From: Pseudomonas fluorescens NCIMB 11764
GTDB taxonomy: Bacteria; Pseudomonadota; Gammaproteobacteria; Pseudomonadales; Pseudomonadaceae
Assembly (NCBI RefSeq): GCF_000293885.2
Contig: NZ_CP010945.1
Coordinates: 4,484,001-4,548,000 of the forward strand
Direction of reading: 5' to 3'
Length of the DNA stretch: 64,000 nucleotides
Below, piece by piece: positions 53,288 to 62,744 of the stretch (positions are counted from its first letter, which is position 1; each line of letters starts with the position of its first letter). A program made the translations under genes and the position numbers. The notes under the pieces were generated by a model, which was not told the DNA's origin, made no database searches, and saw only the letters and a program-made list of their open reading frames with translations.

Positions 53288-54589
53288 TCAAGTGTCTTCT
53301 TTAGTTCGATTTTTCGCTTCAATCCATTGCGCCATGTATTGAGTGCTTTTGTGTTGATGGTGACGCAACATGCTGCCGGTAAAGTTGTCCCGTCTAAGTT
53401 GCGCCAAATGCTGTTGGCAATACTCGAGTCGTGCAATCAACGCCGGACCGTGAGTGTGTACCTGGTAACGGTCGGCGAGCAGTTCCAGGCCAACAGTCTG
53501 GGCGTTCGACCATTGCGCCTGGTCTTTATAGAGTTGCACCGCACAATCCGCGAACTCGCGCGCCGTACGGGTCACCGCGCCCGGCCAAGGGCCGTTGCCA
53601 TGCATGGCTTCGGCGCCGATCGGTGTGGTGACATTTGGCGTACCGCAGATCATTGCATCGACGATCTTGCCTTTGATACCCGCACCGAAACGCAAAGGTG
53701 CCAGGCATACCCGCGCCGCCGACATCACTTGCAACGCATCTTCCGCCCAGTTCATGACATGGAAACCCTGGGCCGCATTATGCAGGGCCGTCGCTTTGGG
53801 CGGCGTATAGGCCCCGTAGATGTGCAATTGCGCAGTGGGCAACTGCTCGCGAATCAGCGGCCAGATCGTGGTTTTCAGCCAGAGCACCGCATCCCAGTTG
53901 GGCGCATGGCGAAAGTTGCCGATATGGATAAAGTGCCCGCGATCTTCGAACGGTGCGGGCGGGCTGTCGGGTACATCGACCATCAGCGGGCACCAGTGCA
54001 ACAGGTTGCGTGGCACGTTGAACTGCTCGACCAACAGCTCGATTTCCATTTCGGAAATCATCAGGTTCAGGTCGCAGCGATACAGCGCCGCAATCTCCCG
54101 TTTGGCCAGGTCGGTATCGGCCATCAGCTCGAATTCTTCACGCAAGGCCGGCGCGAACAGTTCACTGAAGTCAGTGTCATTGTCACTGGCTTTCAACCGG
54201 TCCTTGAGTCGTTGATGCCGCGCATGGCGCAGGCTCTGCAAATCCTGCGTGCCGAGCACACGCAAGGCATCAGGGCAGTGCTTCTCGACACGCCAGCCGA
54301 ACTGTTCCTCCATCATGAATTGTTCGAACAGCACGATATCCGGTGCCAGTTCGCGGACAAATGTGTCGAAACTGCTGTTGTTCAGTTCGATAGGCACTTC
54401 ACGAATGCCCAGCGCCGTCAGATCCTCCTGATGCTCGCCAGCACCGGCCGGGCTGCTGAATGTCACGTCCCAGCCTTGTTGCAGGAAAACTCCGAGCAGT
54501 TGCATCACATACCCGCCGGCGGCTGAAGAGCGAGGCTCGGGCCAGACGTAGCCGATAACCAGGACTTTGGTGGCGCGGGGGGGAGTCAT
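53288..54589 (-). CDS. GT4-like glycosyltransferase
   Basis: A 433-residue GT-B fold protein. The N-terminal VLVIGYVWPEPRSSAAGGYV and the donor-site segment APLRFGAGIKGKIVDAMICG fit the GT4/GT1 superfamily. VTTPIGAEAMHG is the usual following motif. It transfers a sugar from a nucleotide donor; the acceptor is unknown. AAGGAAC serves as ribosome site. It lies 167 bases downstream of the giant putative toxin gene. Some toxins are glycosylated by neighbouring enzymes, but nothing here proves that link. Confidence 0.78.
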   Translation of the reverse strand: MTPPRATKVLVIGYVWPEPRSSAAGGYVMQLLGVFLQQGWDVTFSSPAGAGEHQEDLTALGIREVPIELNNSSFDTFVRELAPDIVLFEQFMMEEQFGWRVEKHCPDALRVLGTQDLQSLRHARHQRLKDRLKASDNDTDFSELFAPALREEFELMADTDLAKREIAALYRCDLNLMISEMEIELLVEQFNVPRNLLHWCPLMVDVPDSPPAPFEDRGHFIHIGNFRHAPNWDAVLWLKTTIWPLIREQLPTAQLHIYGAYTPPKATALHNAAQGFHVMNWAEDALQVMSAARVCLAPLRFGAGIKGKIVDAMICGTPNVTTPIGAEAMHGNGPWPGAVTRTAREFADCAVQLYKDQAQWSNAQTVGLELLADRYQVHTHGPALIARLEYCQQHLAQLRRDNFTGSMLRHHQHKSTQYMAQWIEAKNRTKEDT

Positions 54590-54689
54590 GAGGGGTGTTC
54601 CTTGAGGCAGGTAGAGAGCAAGGTGTACGAGGGGCAGTAATTAAACCATAGGCCATGTGGTTTCGGTGTTTGAAGCGTACTGAATGGGT

Positions 54690-54711
54690 GGACGCTCCCG
54701 AGCAGGAGCGT
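54690..54711. other. Hairpin between giant toxin and glycosyltransferase genes
   Basis: GACGCTCC and GGAGCGTC form an eight-pair stem with loop CGAGCA. It has no T run on the minus strand, so termination there is doubtful. Confidence 0.4.
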
Positions 54712-54756
54712 CGTGCTGGACAATATTGGCAGGACGTTAATTAGCCGTCTTTACGA

Positions 54757-57700
54757 TTACGCGGTTTTCAGCCCGTTGATGGCAGCAGTCCATAGTGGAC
54801 CCGTTGGGTCCGCCCATCCTGTGTTGGGGGGCGTCACACTGTTGTCGGTAGTGATGATCATCTTACCTTCGTTTGCCCAGGTCGCCATTTGGGCTTTGAG
54901 TTGCGTTGTGTAATCACGTGCACGACAACTGATTCCTGCCCATGAATCGGTGATATACGCGTTGTCGAACTCAGGCTCGGTAAAGTGGCGCGTTACAGGA
55001 GTAGGCCCCGACGGTCCGCCTACCATTGTGAAGGCATGGCCGTTCATGTGCCAAACTCTGGCGGCCCCGCCATTCCTCTGAATGATCTCCATGGACACTT
55101 TGGCCATATGGTCACAGTTTCCGGCACCGGTTTTGAGTAACACCTCAACAGTATCGGGTTTACCCCACCTGGAGTACTCCCATAAAACGACCGGCTGGGT
55201 GAGCTCCACCCGCTGTACATCAATGGGATCGCCGGAGTTGCGCTGATTAAACGGTCCAAGCCCGGTCGCCTCAACTTGTTTGAGCACCTGCTCTTTTGCG
55301 TAATCCGCGTATAAACGGTTTTTACTGGCTTGCGCTAACATGTTAAAGGCAGGAGGCTTGGGCATCGTTTCGATTTTTATCGCTGGAATGACAATCTCGA
55401 CATTGAAGTTTCCGATATTATTTTTCAAGGCCGTCACGACAAGGTCACGCTTTTGTTCATCTGTTAATCGTAACATTTTTCTTTTGAAATCTGCCAGATC
55501 TGCAGGGCTTAGTTTGTTGGTTGCCTCCAGGTCGCGATACAATGAATCTATAGTTGGCAATAGGATGAAATCGTTTTTAGGCAGGAGTTGGCCATTAGGC
55601 AGGAGCTTGGCTGCGGCCTCAATAAAAGGGTCCTTGAGTTGGTGATAGTCCGTAATAAGGGCCTTTCCAAGGCCCGTATCTGAGTGGCTGATACGTGTAA
55701 ATACGACGTTGTTGGTTGTCCTTCCGTCATATTTGCAAAAGTAAAATAGCCCAGTGTCTACTTCTGCCACTAAGTAGGTGTTCTGGCCACGTACAACAAA
55801 CGCTCTTACTTCACGAGCATCAGAAAGTCCATGAATAATATCGTTAATTTTGACGACGCGGGTCGCAGCGTTAACGTCGTTATCGATATATGTGCCTGCA
55901 AATCCGAAGTGGTCATTTTTAATGATGCTGCCTGTAGTGGTCGCTTTGAATTGTAGAGGCACTGTCAATTCTTCTGGTCTGCAGTTCGTGTAATCGTAAT
56001 TACACTTGTATATACGTCGCTCATGAACTACCCGGGGATCGACGCCTTGTTCTGCCGGTCGCGGATACAGACGCTTATGTTCAAGCGCTTGTGCTCTTTT
56101 TCCCGCGACGGAGCGGACGCTGGAAATCATTTTTGAGAAACAGTTACTTGTTGCTCGCTTGGATCTACCCCCACTGCAAATCGCCTCGAATCCCTCAAGG
56201 TCCTTGAAATAAGCCGGTGATGCTATGTCGTTCAGGGCTTCGGGATGTTTCGGGTCAAACCGATAAACCTTATCGCCCACCACAACATCAACCCCCGTTG
56301 TACGCTGTATGACGTGCGATTCGGTGTCGAAAAGTCTTGAAGGTGTGAGAGGGTTTGTCCCGTCGCTGAATGTTGTACGTTGCAAAGGGATGGAGCTGTC
56401 GGGCATGAAGTTTTCCAGCGGTGGACCGTAGGGCCGGCTGCGGGTCGTATCAAACGCGTACCATTTGCCGTCTTTAAATAGCGCCGTGATGGGGGCGGCC
56501 TGACTTCCGGATGCTGCGGCTTTGAAGGTTCCGCTGGTAATGTCCGCGCGTTTTGACAGGTCAGCCGAGTTTATGGCCTTTGAAATGCCGAAGAGTTTTC
56601 TGCTCTGACCTATTCCTATTCTGGCTGCGCGATAAGCGTCCACACCCAATTGACACACCGAGTTTATTGCGGTTCTTGCGAGTTTCCCTAGACCATCGAA
56701 CGGATTCGCCGAGGAGACCAGGGTGCTGCTGGCAATCCAGGTGGTCTTCAGGGCTTTAGGAATGAAATTTGCGCCGGACTTTACAACTTTAGCGATTTTT
56801 CCAGTGGCGCCAACGCCTGGAATAACGAAGCCTAATACGTCTAGCTCGCAGTCCAGGACTGCGCCTCTAACGTTACCTTGCATTGCATTCTCGATGCATG
56901 ATTTGAACGGTACCAAGCCCAAAAGGAACTCGTTGATCACGCGGTCCGTTTCAGCAATTTGCTCTGTGTCGGTGATGCCTCTGGCAAGTGAATACAGCTC
57001 TTCGCGCCCGGGCATGAAGTGTTCTTCAACCAATGTAGAAGCCATAAAGCGCACGTTAGTGTCAGAAGCATGCATGTTCGCTACGGTAGTCACGTCAAAG
57101 CTGCCCGGTTTGAACCACACGCGCTTTTCCTTGGGAATGAGTTCCTCTATTATGACGGCTGAGCTGACCCCACTCTGTGGGGGGGTGCCGTCTTTATAAG
57201 CGCTCCAGTCGAAATTTTGCGATGTTGCAACTTGCGCTTTTACAATTCTGGGGTTATTGGTGGCGTGTACGTTCTGTATCTTTCCATCCAGAGGCAAGTT
57301 ATTAGGAAGGTCTGTTCGTTTACGGATCTGCCCCGCGGAGGGGAAAATTTCATAGTAACAGATTTTTTGTCCGAGTTTGGCCTGAACCAATATTCCCTTG
57401 TGGGCTACCAGGGGTTTTATTATCTCTTCTGTTTGTTGGTTTAAAGGTACCGTCGCTGCGCTCCTCAACGTAAAGTAACGCTGTTTACCATATTGTAGGA
57501 TCTTCCGGTCTTCCGACGGCAAATTGGAAAATAACTCCATAATTGCCGTTTTTGAGCCAGTGCGAGCATTGGTAAAGTAGTCAGTAAATTGTTTTTCAAA
57601 TATTGGCCCAACCGGCTTCAGCAGGCTCAGCCTGGACCGGAATTGAGCGAACGGTAAATCGTCACTGGTGGAGTAATACTCAAAGGACGTCAGTTTTTCA

Positions 57701-60700
57701 TTGATGTAAAGGTCCAGCATTGAATAATAAATTTCTGTTTCGGATCCCGGCCGGTCGGCTTTTAAAAGCACTTTTTCTTCGAACGGATAGTCCTTGCCGA
57801 AAACCCGAATCAGTTCTGCCCGTGCGATCTCTGTTCTTGAGGGCATGGGCGCTGTCAGGTATTCCTGAGCCTTGGCGAGTTGATCTGTATTTTTCTGAAA
57901 TTTTTCACGAGCAATCTCAAGTTGCTCTTTTGAATAGATATCAGTCGGGCTTTGCTGGATAACTCCTTGGGATATCGCCCAATCAATAAGCGGATCCACA
58001 GACGACATTTGCGCTGCGATTTCCTCACCTACGTTAATCGGCTCGGTTGCGCCATACGCCATGACTTGTGCAAAGGTCATTTCGGGCACAGTGCCGGGGC
58101 TGATCTGTTCAATTCTGGCTGCCGCCATCCGCAGCGTTGCCCAGGTGTGGGACCCGCAGACCAGGTTGTCAGGCATGCTCCTGACAAGAAATTCTGGTGC
58201 GTTGGCCAATAACAAGTGGTGCGCGGCGACGGGGGCCATTCTCGAGGTGACTTTGCCGCTGGCTGCAAGATGATTTGCAAGGCGGGTGACAACTGTCGAC
58301 GGCTTTGTGCCCCAGTTGGCCTCCTGAGTCAGGTTGTATCCACCCACATGGTTACGCGGCTCGCCTGGCGTGGCATCCAGTTCAAGTAACAACGCTGTCA
58401 TCACCCATTCTTTTTCGCTGGAGGGTGTCGTAATTGCCCCAAGTTTCGCCCCCAGCGCACGGCCCCACCTATCGGCGCTCTCGCTGTTCAGTAGCTGGTT
58501 CAATACGTGTGCAGGGTCGTTGACTGGCAGGCCTAGCCATAGATGGTCATACAAGCTGCCGACCAAGCCTGGCTTGAGCTGACTGGCCGTTTCGCTGATG
58601 AGTTGTCGTTGTGCAGGCGATGGAGGGACAGGGTTGTTCAGCGCGCCGCGGAAGTTACCATTCTCTGGGCCGGCAGGGAGGTTGAAGGTCACCACTTCAA
58701 TCAGGTTGCGGACCTCCGCCACGGTTGTAGGCAGTTTCCATGGTATGTCGCTGATGAACCGGCGCACGCTGATCGCGCGTCGGGCTTCTGCCGGGTATTC
58801 ATTGGCGAATGATGAATCTGGATGCACGGACATGGAACAATCGTTGAGGTCAAGGATTGTCCAATCAGTTTTGTCTTTAATAAGGGCAGCCAAGCTCCCC
58901 ACCAGATAACTATGGGTGTACAGATCACCCAATTGTTGCTTCATGCGTTTAGATGATACTTCCGATCTGGGGTCGTCAGCGTTTACGGGCGAAAACGCCT
59001 GGGCGGCATTCAGTTCACTGATGCGCAGTCGTGCGTCAGTGACGGTCGGAGGCTGAGTTTCGCCATGAAAATCTCTGATAAGCGACAAGGGTGCTTGTGA
59101 AGATAATGGACTAAACATCCGTTCATTTTTTGGGTTAACGACTTTGATCGCCCTGAGTATTGGCCCGGCAACATCAGCCCATCCGGAGTGGTCAGTCAGC
59201 GAACACCCGTAAGCCGTGCCTTTTGCGACACCGGTCAGGGTACCGTCCATGGGGTTTACTCTGACTGTACTAACGTCCAGACCGACCTGAGTGATCCACT
59301 CTAAAAAAAACGGGTTTTGGAAAGCCCCGACAACATTCGACCAACACCGACCAAAGCTTGAATGACTCGGCACCGAAACGTGTGGGGCGAGAGTCGGCTC
59401 CTCAACAGAACGCAGCAACGCCTCGGTGTAGCGGGGAATCAGCTCCCTGTCGCCCGCGGCCCGCGAAGAGTCCATCCAGGTCACATTGCGTTTTCTGCGC
59501 AGCAAACCGATCACTTGCGTTGCAGCGTCAATCGGCGAATCCGCCGGACTGTTATCGACGGCTTCGTACGCATCGATATCCGGGTTTTTTGGTTCTTCCA
59601 TCTTTTGAAGGTATTCAGTCAGACGCGCGACTTGAGTCGAATCGTTTTCTTCGAGGTCAAGAGTCGGTTCAACGTCATCGCCTTGAAGGTCGGCTGACAC
59701 GAGCACCGTTTCTGCGTCGCGCTTGACTCTTTTAGAGCCCGACGGGGAATCTGCTTGAACAGGCGCCTCGTGATCATGGGTGGCTATCTGCGCGTCATGA
59801 ATCAACTCGAAATAGGTTTTCTCGGGCGCCTGCGAGCTTGGCTGTTGTAACAACAGCGCAACCTGATTGATCAGTTGATCGTCATTGAGCAGGTTCTGCT
59901 CCGGGGATTCGTACATCAGCTCGAGGATGGCGTCTGACAGGGAGGGCTGCCCGTTGGCGACGGGGGCTTCCAGAATCCTTTCTACTTCATCCTCCAGCAA
60001 CTCCTGATGCAAGGCTGGACTTTCAATATCGAGGGTGATTTCGCCAGGAGAATGGTCGGGGAACAGCTGACAGTACTGGTTATAAACAGCCGAGGCGGCC
60101 ATAAAGGCGGCAGTGACGCTTGTCCCCGGATTATCCCTGGCAAGTTGAGTGGCTGCCGCTCCAGCCCCGAGGGCATGAGTGGCAAATTGAGTTGCTGCAG
60201 CACCAGCCAATGGCGCATTACTGGTAATGAACTCAGAGACTCTTGAGAGTGCTTCGTAGAGGTATGGGCCGAGTTTTTCCCACAAGGAGGGGACAGACTC
60301 AACGGTTCGTCCATAGACGGCTTGTTGTCCCAAACTGGACAGCATCGCGCTCTGTTCTTCGGATAAGGTAATGACCGAATCTGCGGCCGCGGCTGACGGA
60401 AACACGAGGGGGTCTTTGATTGTCGCCAAGAGATCGCGAACCGTTTGAGTCAACTGCTCCAGCGTGCCCATCTCTGGCGCTGCGGAGGGCGCCGCCGGGG
60501 ATGCATCAGGCGTGGGCGATGACGCAGAATCCGTCTCGACAGGGTTGCGGTCGTCTGAGCGGGAGGCGGTTTGGAGGTTCGAGGATGCGAAAAAGTCATT
60601 CACCTCAGTTGCGGCTTTTTCTGAGGTGGCAGGCAAGGGGGGGATGGATACAGGCTGAACGTCTGTCGGGATGATATCGCTGGGGGCGGTCGGCATTACC

Positions 60701-61935
60701 GGATCCGCGACCCGATTGAGCGCATAAGACAAACCTGCTCGAAGGGCTGTGTCTCCCCCAAGTCCATTAACTGCATTTAATGTATACACGAGTGCTTGCG
60801 CGAGACTTCCGTCATGTCTCAGCGGTGTGGTGCCTACGTCGTGATGAAAACGAGACTTCGTTTCGACTTCCTGCATGTCCAGGAGTAGCCGGGATTGCCG
60901 TGGCGCTACTTCGGAGCCTGGCTCAGACTCAACACCAAAGAGCATGTCACGAGCGGCCAGTAACCCGGAATTTGCGATGTTTACACCGAGTTTTCCGAGC
61001 TCGACAGTATTCTCAAGCCAACTCCGCTGAGGCTGGTTGTCGATAATTTCAATCGCCATTAACTGCTTGTGCAGCTTGTGTACTGCGCCCGGAAAGCTTT
61101 CCGACCAAACATGGCGCATGCCCGGGGTGGGTTCCTCTATTTCTTTGACAAACTCGGAAACGAATTTAGCCATCAACATTTTGACTTGCTGTGTCGAGGG
61201 GCGAGCCTCATTGAACTCCTCGAATGCCTCGCTCAGGACCTTCAACTTCCCCTCATGAAGGGACGAGACCGCTTCTTTCGTGAACGTTCGCAATGCCTTC
61301 CAAGTGTCATTGTCGAGCAATTCGCCGTCGGCGATTTTCTGATTTCGCTGCGACCGGGTTAATTCCAGTTGCGTCTGGATAAATCCATGAACACTTTTGC
61401 CTTTGGTGTCATGGGGAAAATTGAAGTTTTCTCCGAGCGAACCGGCCCATTTTTCAGGGGGCAGGCAGCAGATGGTTTCTGCGAAGTCTTCTCGAGAGAG
61501 CCCGGCCGCCGGGATGATCCAATCCATGACGGCCGGTACGAGCAATGGCACCAGCGATTTACCCGTGTCAGTTTGCAGAATGCCGGATCGGAGTATTTGT
61601 ATAAATTCTTTCTCAGAGACAGGTTGGTTTCGCAATTGACTCTGGATCGATGACCATTTCCTTTCAAGAGAAGACTGGTCAAATATTGAGCATTGTTTCA
61701 AACCCTCTGCGGTGCTGTTGGTGCCTGAGTACACCGGAGGTGGGATCGGAGCGTCCGGATCAATGGGGGGAGTACTCCCTGACCTGACTTGATCAAACGG
61801 TACTTCGAATGCTTTTACTGTCGGGCTGGACCGCGTTTTCGCTTCGGAGAATCTGTTGCGGGGCAGGGGAGGTGCTGTTTCAAACGGGGTCGCAGAAGTG
61901 GAGCGAGCTGTAGCGGTTGCATTGGCCGTGTGCAT
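54757..61935 (-). CDS. Giant putative toxin with C-terminal Cys-His-Asp domain
   Basis: A 2392-residue protein without a signal peptide. The first 60 residues are Ser/Thr/Pro-rich. A hydrophobic Ala-rich patch lies near 600-650, and another (VLGFVIPGVGATGKIAKVV) near 1770, of the kind found in large Pseudomonas dermonecrotic-toxin-like proteins. Three R-X-K-R sites occur at 736-739 (RVKR), 813-816 (RRKR) and 1924-1927 (RSKR), which resemble furin sites. The last 130 residues hold Cys2274 in GAGNCDHMA, His2300 in MNGHAFTMVGG and Asp2330 in YITDSWAG. The spacing and context fit a transglutaminase/papain-like triad, as in the HopX type III effectors. Base composition is lower in GC than the metabolic genes around it. 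Inference: a secreted multidomain toxin acting in eukaryotic cells. No immunity gene is evident. Confidence 0.65.
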   Translation of the reverse strand: MHTANATATARSTSATPFETAPPLPRNRFSEAKTRSSPTVKAFEVPFDQVRSGSTPPIDPDAPIPPPVYSGTNSTAEGLKQCSIFDQSSLERKWSSIQSQLRNQPVSEKEFIQILRSGILQTDTGKSLVPLLVPAVMDWIIPAAGLSREDFAETICCLPPEKWAGSLGENFNFPHDTKGKSVHGFIQTQLELTRSQRNQKIADGELLDNDTWKALRTFTKEAVSSLHEGKLKVLSEAFEEFNEARPSTQQVKMLMAKFVSEFVKEIEEPTPGMRHVWSESFPGAVHKLHKQLMAIEIIDNQPQRSWLENTVELGKLGVNIANSGLLAARDMLFGVESEPGSEVAPRQSRLLLDMQEVETKSRFHHDVGTTPLRHDGSLAQALVYTLNAVNGLGGDTALRAGLSYALNRVADPVMPTAPSDIIPTDVQPVSIPPLPATSEKAATEVNDFFASSNLQTASRSDDRNPVETDSASSPTPDASPAAPSAAPEMGTLEQLTQTVRDLLATIKDPLVFPSAAAADSVITLSEEQSAMLSSLGQQAVYGRTVESVPSLWEKLGPYLYEALSRVSEFITSNAPLAGAAATQFATHALGAGAAATQLARDNPGTSVTAAFMAASAVYNQYCQLFPDHSPGEITLDIESPALHQELLEDEVERILEAPVANGQPSLSDAILELMYESPEQNLLNDDQLINQVALLLQQPSSQAPEKTYFELIHDAQIATHDHEAPVQADSPSGSKRVKRDAETVLVSADLQGDDVEPTLDLEENDSTQVARLTEYLQKMEEPKNPDIDAYEAVDNSPADSPIDAATQVIGLLRRKRNVTWMDSSRAAGDRELIPRYTEALLRSVEEPTLAPHVSVPSHSSFGRCWSNVVGAFQNPFFLEWITQVGLDVSTVRVNPMDGTLTGVAKGTAYGCSLTDHSGWADVAGPILRAIKVVNPKNERMFSPLSSQAPLSLIRDFHGETQPPTVTDARLRISELNAAQAFSPVNADDPRSEVSSKRMKQQLGDLYTHSYLVGSLAALIKDKTDWTILDLNDCSMSVHPDSSFANEYPAEARRAISVRRFISDIPWKLPTTVAEVRNLIEVVTFNLPAGPENGNFRGALNNPVPPSPAQRQLISETASQLKPGLVGSLYDHLWLGLPVNDPAHVLNQLLNSESADRWGRALGAKLGAITTPSSEKEWVMTALLLELDATPGEPRNHVGGYNLTQEANWGTKPSTVVTRLANHLAASGKVTSRMAPVAAHHLLLANAPEFLVRSMPDNLVCGSHTWATLRMAAARIEQISPGTVPEMTFAQVMAYGATEPINVGEEIAAQMSSVDPLIDWAISQGVIQQSPTDIYSKEQLEIAREKFQKNTDQLAKAQEYLTAPMPSRTEIARAELIRVFGKDYPFEEKVLLKADRPGSETEIYYSMLDLYINEKLTSFEYYSTSDDLPFAQFRSRLSLLKPVGPIFEKQFTDYFTNARTGSKTAIMELFSNLPSEDRKILQYGKQRYFTLRSAATVPLNQQTEEIIKPLVAHKGILVQAKLGQKICYYEIFPSAGQIRKRTDLPNNLPLDGKIQNVHATNNPRIVKAQVATSQNFDWSAYKDGTPPQSGVSSAVIIEELIPKEKRVWFKPGSFDVTTVANMHASDTNVRFMASTLVEEHFMPGREELYSLARGITDTEQIAETDRVINEFLLGLVPFKSCIENAMQGNVRGAVLDCELDVLGFVIPGVGATGKIAKVVKSGANFIPKALKTTWIASSTLVSSANPFDGLGKLARTAINSVCQLGVDAYRAARIGIGQSRKLFGISKAINSADLSKRADITSGTFKAAASGSQAAPITALFKDGKWYAFDTTRSRPYGPPLENFMPDSSIPLQRTTFSDGTNPLTPSRLFDTESHVIQRTTGVDVVVGDKVYRFDPKHPEALNDIASPAYFKDLEGFEAICSGGRSKRATSNCFSKMISSVRSVAGKRAQALEHKRLYPRPAEQGVDPRVVHERRIYKCNYDYTNCRPEELTVPLQFKATTTGSIIKNDHFGFAGTYIDNDVNAATRVVKINDIIHGLSDAREVRAFVVRGQNTYLVAEVDTGLFYFCKYDGRTTNNVVFTRISHSDTGLGKALITDYHQLKDPFIEAAAKLLPNGQLLPKNDFILLPTIDSLYRDLEATNKLSPADLADFKRKMLRLTDEQKRDLVVTALKNNIGNFNVEIVIPAIKIETMPKPPAFNMLAQASKNRLYADYAKEQVLKQVEATGLGPFNQRNSGDPIDVQRVELTQPVVLWEYSRWGKPDTVEVLLKTGAGNCDHMAKVSMEIIQRNGGAARVWHMNGHAFTMVGGPSGPTPVTRHFTEPEFDNAYITDSWAGISCRARDYTTQLKAQMATWANEGKMIITTDNSVTPPNTGWADPTGPLWTAAINGLKTA

Positions 61936-62120
61936 GAGGACTCTATCTATACGCGGAATGAGAAAAACCTGGACTGCCCTCGGTAACAGGCAGTCAAGGC
62001 ATCGGGCCGCGAAAGATAGGCGATCTGTCTATTTGAAAAATGATGAGACTATTTGTGAATCATCGGGTTTTATCCATACGTGTTCTTCGCAATGAACACC
62101 CCAACGCATGGCTCAGCTCT

Positions 62121-62483
62121 TCATTTGCCGAGAATGCCTTTGACCTTGTCCCGCAACTGGTCAATGGAAAACGGCTTGCCGATCACATGCATCCCTTGAG
62201 GTACTTCTATGCTTTCGGCATAACCGCTGGCAAACAGGATCGGCAACTCGGGGCGAACCATGCGTGCCTGTGTGGCCAGTTCACGACCATCCATCACCGG
62301 CAACCCGACGTCGGTCATCATCAGGTCGATGTGCTGATCTTCATCGTTGAGAAACTCCAGCGCCTGTTCGCACCCGTCAGCCTCGAGCACCTTGAATTCC
62401 AGTTCATCGAGGACATCGACTATCAGCATGCGCACGATGGCGTCGTCTTCGACGACCAGGATTATGGATTTATCGGCGGACAT
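62121..62483 (-). CDS. Single-domain response regulator
   Basis: A 120-residue CheY-like receiver with no output domain. Acid pocket VVEDD, phosphoacceptor Asp in MMTDVGLPVMDG, and the conserved Lys in VIGKPFS are all present. It is divergent from a hybrid-like sensor kinase gene, so phosphorelay with that kinase is plausible. Start at MSADKSI; the frame extends upstream but without a ribosome site. Confidence 0.87.
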   Translation of the reverse strand: MSADKSIILVVEDDAIVRMLIVDVLDELEFKVLEADGCEQALEFLNDEDQHIDLMMTDVGLPVMDGRELATQARMVRPELPILFASGYAESIEVPQGMHVIGKPFSIDQLRDKVKGILGK

Positions 62484-62744
62484 AAGGGGGCTCTCAACAG
62501 TTGAATTCGCGGTGGCCGGTCGATCAAAAACACCGGGCTCTAGCATGAGTAAGTGAAGGAACCCGACAAGTTCCCGGCCACGCCATAAAAAGAATAGCCG
62601 CATACGGGCCGGCAAGGATAACCGCTCCCATGTGCTGGAGCAGCTGAATGTAGGATTTTGCGCGAAAACACGTCAGAAAAATGGATCAAACCGGCGGATT
62701 TGGGGCAAACTCCTTGGTTTTCAACAGTTCGACAAGGCCTCCCC
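62484..62744. other. Divergent intergenic region, response regulator / sensor kinase
   Basis: About 260 bases that should hold promoters for both genes. No recognisable operator or RNA gene was found. Confidence 0.3.

Noticed and set aside
54757..61935. Giant protein considered as an Mcf/FitD-type insect toxin, a Tc toxin or an Rhs protein
   Set aside because: No YD repeats, no TcA/TcB/TcC features and no recognisable Mcf TcdB-like segments; only general toxin-like traits remain.
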